From positions 1-6,228 of the forward strand of contig DOFS01000333.1 in the NCBI GenBank assembly GCA_003523945.1: DNA of 6,228 nucleotides, in the 5' to 3' direction. Position 1 is the first letter of the stretch, and every line of letters starts with the position of its first letter. Under the pieces are notes generated by a model. It had not been told where the DNA came from, did not search any database, and saw nothing but the letters and a program-made list of their open reading frames with translations. Shown here piece by piece: positions 1-4,440 of this stretch. The position numbers were made by a program, and so were the translations under genes. This DNA comes from Nitrospiraceae bacterium (lineage in GTDB: Bacteria; Nitrospirota; Nitrospiria; Nitrospirales; UBA8639).

Positions 1-1058
1 TCTTTTTAGGAGTAGTCGCAGGACTTTCCTGCCTGATGGATCTTTCCTTACCGGCCTGGGCTCAACAAACACCACAGGCAGAACATCCGGCCCATCCCCT
101 GATGACAGCCCAAGTACTGGTGGTCGAAAGCATCGCACTCACAGAACGAGGAATTCAGGATTCCACCGCTATCACGAAGACCGTCACCGACCAACTGACC
201 AACATAGGCTTTACCATCGCCTCTTCCCCAGATCAACCTCATGATGCAGTCGTGCGGGTGAAATGTGAAGAACGACAGACATTGACCGGCCCAAGTAGGC
301 ATCGCATGATTGGCCCTGCCCCTACATCCCGATTATGGAAAGGCCCAGCCTGCCACATTTCCTATCGCCAAGGAGAACAATCTCCTCATTGGAGCTTGGA
401 AGTTCGCACTTTATTTGAAGATACAAGTGCCGCGGCTGAAGCCGCAGGGGCCTCTGAGACAGGAACCTTTGCCCTCAATGCCCTCAACACCCAACTTCAA
501 CATGATAACTTTCCTTTGTTTTTAGTGGCTGAATGGGAGCAAGCTGACAGATTGCTGATGCTCTATCAGGAATCCACGGACAATATTGAACGACAAAAAA
601 CAATTCTCAAACTCATGGGAACTCTGTCTTCTGACAAAATCTTTGAGGCTCTGAAGGAGGCTCTCACCAATCCGGCGCTGGGGCGGACAGCCCTATTGGC
701 CCTTGGCCAACAAGGAGAAAGGGCCATTCCAGCCTTGGCTTCATATCTGGAATCCTCCACCGACCTAAACCATAAACTAGCCGCCATTCAAGCCTTGGGA
801 GCCATTGCCGCACAGAGCAATGATCCCGCCTTGTTCACTCAGTTCATGAAAGCCTTGGAAATAGAAGAGCCCCAGATACAAACCGAAGCCGTCAAAGGCC
901 TTGGGAACCTTGGTGATCGACGCGCGATTCAACCTCTGGAAAAACTGAATCTGAAAACCTGGACCAATCCTTCTAGCAGTCCTGAAATGAAGGCACTCCG
1001 TGAAATGTTGAGTGCGAGCCTCTGGCAACTAAGTCCAAGCGCCCACACAGCAGAATGA
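1..1058 (+). CDS. Exported HEAT-repeat protein, 5' end cut off by the window edge
   Basis: The first ATG in frame is at 36, but the frame is open back to base 3 and the residues before that ATG (FLGVVAGLSCL) continue a hydrophobic signal-peptide core. The core leads into PAWA-QQ, a good signal peptidase I site. The gene therefore starts upstream of the window and the product is probably periplasmic. Numbering from the ATG at 36 (340 residues), residues about 22-165 form an unrecognised N-terminal domain with two cysteines (C77 and C106) that could form a disulfide. Residues about 185-335 are helical and alanine/leucine rich, with HEAT-like units such as RTALLALGQQGERAIPAL, LAAIQALGAI and EAVKGLGNLGDRRAIQPLEKL. 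HEAT repeats normally form a solenoid for protein binding; a partner cannot be named. The HEAT-like C-terminal part and export are well supported; the function is unknown. A PBS-lyase-type HEAT annotation would be equivalent. Confidence 0.85.
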   Translation, partial: FLGVVAGLSCLMDLSLPAWAQQTPQAEHPAHPLMTAQVLVVESIALTERGIQDSTAITKTVTDQLTNIGFTIASSPDQPHDAVVRVKCEERQTLTGPSRHRMIGPAPTSRLWKGPACHISYRQGEQSPHWSLEVRTLFEDTSAAAEAAGASETGTFALNALNTQLQHDNFPLFLVAEWEQADRLLMLYQESTDNIERQKTILKLMGTLSSDKIFEALKEALTNPALGRTALLALGQQGERAIPALASYLESSTDLNHKLAAIQALGAIAAQSNDPALFTQFMKALEIEEPQIQTEAVKGLGNLGDRRAIQPLEKLNLKTWTNPSSSPEMKALREMLSASLWQLSPSAHTAE

Positions 1059-1061
1059 ACT

Positions 1062-1096
1062 AAACGTGGGGATTTCAGCGTGGCAAAACCACGTTT
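1062..1096 (+). terminator. Stem-loop(s) just after the HEAT gene, weak terminator candidate
   Basis: Three related words lie here: AAACGTGG (1062-1069), CGTGG (1079-1083) and CCACGTTT (1089-1096). The last can pair with the first (8 bp, 19-nt loop) or with the second (CGTGG/CCACG, 5-nt CAAAA loop, extended by A-U and G-U pairs). The only U-run is TTT at 1094-1096, so as an intrinsic terminator it is weak. Its place four bases after the stop codon at 1058 is what suggests 3'-end formation. Confidence 0.3.
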
Positions 1097-1286
1097 GAGA
1101 ATTTCAACCGGGACTTTTCCAAATTAACCATGAACCAAAAAACCCAATTCCGGAAGTCACCTTTTTTCTACCCACACAAACTCGCGTCCGTATAGGGCGC
1201 TCTCCAAAATGACACATGATAAGGTAGCTATTTTCTGTGGTACCTCTTAGGTGTAATCAGCATTCTCAAGAGAGAAGGATCCAGAC

Positions 1287-1695
1287 ATGCATGTCGAAGC
1301 GACTTTCCAATCCCCTGCCCCTGCAAGACCCAAAAGAGTGACGGACCTATTACCCAAATTTCAAAGATTTCCCAACAGCAAAACTCCTGGGAGTTCAAAC
1401 ATCTCTTACCGACTTTCGAAGGTTGGATAATCCTATGGATGGTGCCGGCGTGAATGTGGATCCCAACATTCCTCCAATTTTAAACACACTGGAATCAAGC
1501 GGCTCACAGTCTGGTAGTAACAGAAGCTCGGGATAGAAATAAGAGGAACTCTTCGGAAGCAAAACCGACAAGAATAAGATTCAGGCCTTGGGAGCGAAAG
1601 CGGTGACAGCTCTCAACCTTCCCCACCACCAAACCTCGGCCTGGAGTTGGGAAAGAGAAATAAAGGAAGGCGTCTCAAAAATGGGTAAGAGCAGA
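1287..1695 (+). pseudogene. Possible decayed gene of unknown function beside the tRNA
   Basis: An ATG at 1287 follows a good Shine-Dalgarno (AGAAGGA, 1273-1279, 7-nt spacer) and begins a 47-codon frame closing at 1430. From 1342 the next frame (+1) is open to 1533 and reads like protein, with segments such as LLGVQTSLTDFRRLDNP and GVNVDPNIPPILNTLE. After two close stops (TAG 1534, TAA 1540) the same frame is open again to 1722, with IQALGAKAVTALNLP, and runs into the antisense of the tRNA. One reading is a gene that lost function through a +1 frameshift near 1342-1355 and nonsense changes near 1534-1542. The alternative is chance open frame in non-coding DNA. I do not recognise the protein. 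The tRNA overlap means the last codons cannot be original. The call rests on composition and frame continuity only. Confidence 0.25.
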
Positions 1696-1771
1696 TGGTG
1701 CGCCCGACAGGAGTCGAACCTGTAACCTCTTGATCCGTAGTCAAGTGCTCTATCCATTGAGCTACGGGCGC
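1696..1771 (-). tRNA. tRNA-Arg, anticodon ACG
   Basis: Read on the minus strand, the 76-nt gene folds as a full cloverleaf. The 7-bp acceptor stem pairs GCGCCCG with CGGGCGC. The D-arm contains AGCTC, and the anticodon stem CTTGA/TCAAG encloses the loop CTACGGA with anticodon ACG. The T-arm contains GGTTCGACTCC. Discriminator base A is followed by a genome-encoded CCA (plus-strand TGG at 1696-1698). In bacteria A34 of this tRNA is normally deaminated to inosine by TadA so that it reads CGU, CGC and CGA arginine codons. No other tRNA is adjacent, so it appears to be transcribed alone from its own promoter. There is no clear hairpin terminator just past the 3' end, only TTTTT near 1680. Confidence 0.97.
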
Positions 1772-1816
1772 TTTTACTGTATTTTCAACTGGTTAGGTAA
1801 GTTCGTCAACCAGCGT

Positions 1817-1844
1817 AATTTAACTACTCTGAGATACTTGTCAA
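1817..1844 (-). promoter_or_regulatory. Sigma-70 type promoter of the tRNA-Arg gene
   Basis: On the minus strand a perfect -35 box TTGACA (plus-strand 1839-1844) is followed after 16 bp by TAAATT (1817-1822; 4 of 6 matches to TATAAT). Transcription would start near 1810, giving a leader of about 38 nt before the mature tRNA end at 1771, which RNase P would remove. Position, strand and the perfect -35 box support it. Confidence 0.6.
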
Positions 1845-2275
1845 AAGTTGAGATCCATTTCGCAGATCGAACTCTTGAAAGTTAGTGTACCTTTTTAAAC
1901 CTTTCATGTCTTCGCCTCATGAGAGGTTATTTTCAAAATTGGTAAAGAGTCAATTTCCACCCGCTCCGGAATAAACTCCACTTCAGTTCGGAAATCTTTA
2001 AACCAACCCCCCTGAAATCCATTTCAAAAACCAGCAGCCAAGAAATTCATCTTTTAATCTCTGACTGACTATGGCCGGAACCACATGATCTTTACACAGG
2101 TAGCCAGCTTTATACCCGTTCTTTCCTAAATGCGTCAATTCAGTGGATAACAGGACTACCGTTCCTTGTAGCTTTTGGTGCCTTGAACCTTAAATGGCAC
2201 GAATGTGCCCTTGAAGAGTAAGAAATCTCTGACAAATGAATTTTCTTGAGACGGGTTCAAATTTAGGAATGAGTT
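1845..2275. other. Gene-poor stretch upstream of the tRNA promoter
   Basis: I see no convincing gene here on either strand. A short hairpin GGCAC-GAAT-GTGCC lies at about 2194-2207, within two imperfect copies of a GTGCC(C)TTGAA word (about 2180-2216). Neither has a clear function. The stretch is probably divergent intergenic DNA between the tRNA and whatever begins at 2276 or later. Confidence 0.4.
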
Positions 2276-2398
2276 ATGTCGTGGCAATCTAGGCTGAGCC
2301 ATGTGTACTCCTGTTTACGATGTGGTTCATATCTTCGTCTGGACCTAGATGAAAGAGGCAACAGGGGACCCGGCCGGCTTAACAAGCATGAAGAATGA
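2276..2398 (+). CDS. Possible 40-residue CxxC microprotein
   Basis: ATG at 2276 is preceded by AGGA (2265-2268) with a 7-nt spacer, and the frame runs 40 codons to TGA at 2396-2398. The product is basic, with a single Cys-x-x-Cys-Gly knuckle (SCLRCGSY, C13 and C16) followed by the acidic stretch LDLDERG. This resembles one half of a zinc ribbon. With only two cysteines it would need a dimer or other ligands to bind metal. A candidate intrinsic terminator begins at the stop codon, which supports an expressed unit. Against it are the short length, no identified promoter and no recognised family. It could be a chance frame or the remnant of a larger zinc-ribbon protein. Confidence 0.3.
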   Translation: MSWQSRLSHVYSCLRCGSYLRLDLDERGNRGPGRLNKHEE

Positions 2399-2432
2399 CC
2401 TTATTAGCTTAGCCATATTCTTCGGTTTTTTT
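2390..2432 (+). terminator. Candidate intrinsic terminator
   Basis: GAAGAAT (2390-2396) pairs with ATTCTTC (2417-2423), flanked by possible G-U pairs. Two Gs and then seven Ts (2426-2432) follow. The stem is A/U-rich and the loop is about 20 nt, so strength is moderate. It overlaps the stop of the 40-codon frame and precedes the STAS gene. Confidence 0.4.
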
Positions 2433-2475
2433 ATTGGGGAATCCCTCCCATAACATTTACGTATTTCCAGTTACC

Positions 2476-2510
2476 CTTTCTGGGGAATTGATACCCCTCT
2501 CCCCAGAGAG
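2476..2510 (+). promoter_or_regulatory. GC-rich hairpin in the probable leader of the STAS gene
   Basis: CTTTCTGGGGA (2476-2486) pairs with TCCCCAGAGAG (2500-2510): 11 bp with one G-U pair and a 13-nt loop. The GGGG at 2482-2485 can instead pair with CCCC at 2494-2497, so two hairpins compete. If translation starts at 2626 this lies in the 5' leader and could affect transcript stability or expression. If the TTG at 2434 were used it would be coding sequence. No known riboswitch class is recognised. Confidence 0.3.
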
Positions 2511-2613
2511 TCAACTGTCAAGAAAACTTGAACAAGATCCCTTCACCAGAAGCGCAGAAGATAGAAAAGTAGGTCAATCAATTTTTGCTAGACAAGGATA
2601 TCAAAGAAGAAGA

Positions 2614-2618
2614 GAGGA
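2614..2618 (+). promoter_or_regulatory. Ribosome binding site deciding the STAS start
   Basis: GAGGA lies 7 nt before ATG 2626. The rival TTG at 2434 is preceded by a T-run and has no Shine-Dalgarno sequence, which favours the shorter 117-residue protein. Confidence 0.6.
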
Positions 2619-2625
2619 AGAATCC

Positions 2626-2979
2626 ATGCTTGCTGTCAGAGAGCATTCTCAGCACAACACAAAAATACTGGATCTCTCAGGATGTTTTGATGCCAATTCC
2701 AAGTTAGGCCTTGAAGTCGCCATTCTCGGAGCAAAGGAAATGGGCTGTCAGCATATCATTTTGAATTTTTCCGACATTTCCTGGATTGATTCTTTAGGAT
2801 TAGGACAATTGTTCCTCTGGTATCACAAGATGAGACCCCATCACGTACACCTCAGCATTGTCAGCCCGCAACCCACCGTCAAAGATCTCTTAGAGTCGAC
2901 CCACCTCTCAGAGATTGTTCCCATCTATCAATCTGAGAATGAAGCCCTGGAGGCTCACCTTCAGAGTCCCTCTTCATGA
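2626..2979 (+). CDS. STAS-domain protein, anti-sigma-factor antagonist type
   Basis: The frame is open from TTG 2434, but ATG 2626 is the better start. It has GAGGA at 2614-2618 with a 7-nt spacer and gives a 117-residue protein, the normal size of a lone STAS domain. The extra 64 residues would be polar and without a recognisable domain. Diagnostic features are the first strand KILDLSG (about 13-19), the segment HIILNFSDISWIDSLGLGQL (about 43-62) with the DS-x-G-L-G motif, and the C-terminal amphipathic helix. S56 matches the serine phosphorylated in SpoIIAA/RsbV-type proteins. In that family the unphosphorylated form binds an anti-sigma kinase or other switch partner, releasing a sigma factor, in the cytoplasm. 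No switch kinase, phosphatase or sigma factor is in the window, so the target is unknown. A lone response regulator follows downstream. Confidence 0.85.
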   Translation: MLAVREHSQHNTKILDLSGCFDANSKLGLEVAILGAKEMGCQHIILNFSDISWIDSLGLGQLFLWYHKMRPHHVHLSIVSPQPTVKDLLESTHLSEIVPIYQSENEALEAHLQSPSS

Positions 2980-3015
2980 CCGATTATCAAGATGTAGACG
3001 GAATTGAGCACGGGT

Positions 3016-3077
3016 GCCTGGGGATTTAGATCTGAATGGGGGAAAACGCCAAGTTCCTCAGACCCTAGGGCTTTTTT
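3016..3077 (+). terminator. Possible terminator between the STAS and receiver genes
   Basis: GCCTGGGG (3016-3023) can pair with CCCTAGGGC (3063-3071) through one bulged G and one G-U pair, and six Ts (3072-3077) follow directly. The loop of about 39 nt is longer than usual, so this is a weak call. It lies roughly 40-100 bases after the STAS stop and would separate that gene's transcript from the receiver gene. Confidence 0.3.
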
Positions 3078-3254
3078 GAACACCTGGAGACTTCTCAGAA
3101 ATTTGGAGAGAAATTCCTTATTTATTCTTCCCTCTTTCTCGGTATGGCCATTCGCCCTACACTTAGATTTACTGACAAAAAGGTTATGGGTATCCCATCT
3201 GGGCAACATACAGGAGTTGTCGTTTTTTCCTAAGCAATCCAGCACAATTTCCTC

Positions 3255-3270
3255 TGGCGGCCAACTTGCC
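3255..3270 (+). promoter_or_regulatory. Candidate sigma-54 (-24/-12) promoter before the receiver gene
   Basis: TGGCGGCCAACTTGCC carries the two conserved cores TGGC and TTGC. Its GG (3256-3257) and GC (3268-3269) are separated by exactly 10 bases, as sigma-54 promoters require. The less conserved middle (ACG) and the last W do not match. Transcription would begin near 3281, leaving about 85 nt of leader before GTG 3366. No enhancer-binding-protein site was identified. Confidence 0.3.
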
Positions 3271-3353
3271 CACATCTCCTCTGATAAGTCATGCACACTG
3301 ACTCAGGAATTAATCATCAACACAAGAGTATTTTAGGTAAACCAGATCCAAAA

Positions 3354-3359
3354 GAGAGG
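3354..3359 (+). promoter_or_regulatory. Ribosome binding site deciding the receiver-gene start
   Basis: GAGAGG lies 6 nt before GTG 3366. The upstream in-frame ATG at 3291 is preceded by TCTGATAAGTC, which has no purine-rich Shine-Dalgarno. GTG 3366 is therefore the preferred start. Confidence 0.55.
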
Positions 3360-3365
3360 CCTTTC

Positions 3366-3878
3366 GTGAAAACTCTTTCTTTATCTATCCCCCTTACCCC
3401 TTTTAAAAATGACCTGGTGAATCCCGAAAAGGAAGACCCAAGCCTATTGCATGATCACTGGGAATACAAGAAAACCCGACCCTGTATTTTAGTGGTCGAA
3501 GATGATCCTTCAGTGGCAGGGTTACTCAAAACAGTCCTTGAAAATTTGGGATATCACATGTATTTGGCGAGAAATGGACGGGAAGGCCTGGACACGGTCA
3601 TACATCATACAGTCGATGGAATTATGCTGGATATGCATATGCCCGTGATGGACGGGCGAACCATGCTTGATGAATTACGATGGTTAGGTTATCAAATGCC
3701 GGTGCTGGCCATGTCCGGTGGATTAGATCTCCCAGCCCTTCGTCAGCTTTTAAATGAAGGCGCTCAAGGCTTCATCCTTAAGCCTTTTAACCTCAAATCA
3801 CTCAACCAATCCTGTCAACAAATTTTCAAAAATGATGGAATTTCTGGCCCTTTCCTTCAACACTTTTATACTGCATAA
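3366..3878 (+). CDS. Single-domain response regulator (CheY-like receiver)
   Basis: From GTG 3366 the product has 170 residues; an ATG at 3291 in the same frame would give 195 but lacks a Shine-Dalgarno. About 35 N-terminal residues without known motifs precede one complete receiver domain. It has the acidic pocket VVEDD (E45, D46, D47), the phospho-acceptor aspartate D89 in IMLDMHMPVMDG, the switch serine S117 in LAMSG, and the lysine K139 in LKPF. All catalytic residues are present, so it should accept phosphate from a histidine kinase. No DNA-binding or enzymatic output domain follows, so it probably acts by protein contact, in a phosphorelay or as a CheY/DivK-like switch. No kinase lies in the window. 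The gene is about 390 bp after the STAS gene, with a possible terminator and sigma-54 site between them, so it may be transcribed separately. Confidence 0.9.
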   Translation: MKTLSLSIPLTPFKNDLVNPEKEDPSLLHDHWEYKKTRPCILVVEDDPSVAGLLKTVLENLGYHMYLARNGREGLDTVIHHTVDGIMLDMHMPVMDGRTMLDELRWLGYQMPVLAMSGGLDLPALRQLLNEGAQGFILKPFNLKSLNQSCQQIFKNDGISGPFLQHFYTA

Positions 3879-3920
3879 ATCCCAGGTGGGAATGATCCGG
3901 TATGGGTCATCAACACCCGT

Positions 3921-3960
3921 GCGGTCACTCAACTCATAGTCCTGCTCAGTTGACCACCGC
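3921..3960 (+). terminator. Stem-loop downstream of the receiver gene, weak terminator candidate
   Basis: GCGGT (3921-3925) pairs with ACCGC (3956-3960) and CAACT (3930-3934) with AGTTG (3948-3952). An internal loop separates the two helices and the apical loop is 13 nt. Only the broken T-rich stretch CCTTTCATTT follows, so termination there is uncertain. Confidence 0.25.
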
Positions 3961-4313
3961 CCTTTCATTTATATCAGCAACAGGTATCAGAAAAATTGGG
4001 AACTATCACTTAGTATAAGTTCCTGCATCTGTTAGCCCCACACAACAAGGTAAGACCTTCCATGTATCTGCGCAAAGGACTGGCCCATCGTGGAATCCTG
4101 AGTTGCTTCCCTTAATGAACGTGACAGAATAATCGAGGACTACCCTCTTAATGGGGATAGTAAGAAATTAATGATCCGCATACAACTAGGAAGATGTTAA
4201 CGCTGACTGTCCTAGCAGATATGGGTCAGTAATTTGACAAAGTGGCATCATGGTTTGGACATTTTTTCTACAAAGCCTCCTTGCGAAATGTCGTCTTGTC
4301 ATGGTCCCAATTA

Positions 4314-4323
4314 CACAATTGTG
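4314..4323. promoter_or_regulatory. Palindromic operator-like site CACAATTGTG
   Basis: A perfect 10-bp palindrome lies about 120 bp upstream of the start of the secreted repeat protein. Its symmetry and A/T-rich centre suit a dimeric helix-turn-helix repressor. It may also be chance; no cognate regulator is in the window. Confidence 0.2.
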
Positions 4324-4427
4324 AATTTCTACAAGCGATAAACGCCCATGAGATTTGCGTCCTACAAAAGGTTATTTTTTTGCTTATTTCACACTCAACT
4401 GTGGAAATGGACTGTTAGGAATTCAAC

Positions 4428-4433
4428 AGGAGG
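4428..4433 (+). promoter_or_regulatory. Consensus Shine-Dalgarno deciding a TTG start
   Basis: AGGAGG, a perfect Shine-Dalgarno, lies 7 nt before TTG 4441. Starting there places a canonical signal peptide (MKRKNW then a hydrophobic core) exactly at the N-terminus. The ATG at 4348 adds 31 residues that do not fit this layout. Confidence 0.75.
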
Positions 4434-4440
4434 CGTTCAC

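Larger units (their letters stand above)
3879..4427. other. Gap without a gene, containing several dyads
   Basis: No convincing coding frame occurs here. It holds: a stem-loop at 3921-3960; nested dyads at 3999-4023 (GGAACT...AGTTCC, and ACTTA-GTA-TAAGT inside) overlapping a TATAAG word; CTAGGA (4186-4191) against TCCTAG (4210-4215); a perfect -35-like TTGACA at 4234-4239 with no good -10 at the right distance; and the perfect palindrome CACAATTGTG at 4314-4323. These may be control elements for the secreted repeat protein that begins at 4441, or an unrecognised small RNA. Confidence 0.4.

Noticed and set aside
1696..1771. tRNA-Arg as the attachment site of an integrated element
   Set aside because: No integrase, no second copy of the tRNA 3' end and no other mobile-element genes occur in the window. 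Only the possible gene remnant hints at it.
2434..2625. TTG start at 2434 extending the STAS protein by 64 residues
   Set aside because: It has no Shine-Dalgarno and follows a T-run, the added residues are polar with no recognisable domain, and the ATG at 2626 gives the normal STAS length with a good ribosome site.
2961..3296. Overlapping open frames of about 110 codons on both strands between the STAS and receiver genes
   Set aside because: Neither has a convincing start with a ribosome site or a recognisable motif. The plus frame starts with TTG, and the minus frame starts with GTG and overlaps the STAS gene end. Both look like chance frames.
3291..3365. ATG 3291 as the receiver gene start
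   Set aside because: It has no Shine-Dalgarno, whereas GTG 3366 in the same frame has GAGAGG at proper spacing and the intervening residues show no domain. It is not fully excluded.
4081..4108. Second sigma-54-like site (TGGAATCCTGAGTTGC)
   Set aside because: The GG and GC are 11 bases apart instead of 10 and the TGGC core is incomplete.
4234..4263. TTGACA at 4234-4239 as a full sigma-70 promoter for the FG-GAP gene
   Set aside because: The -35 word is perfect, but no acceptable -10 hexamer lies 16-18 bp downstream (best is GACATT at 18).
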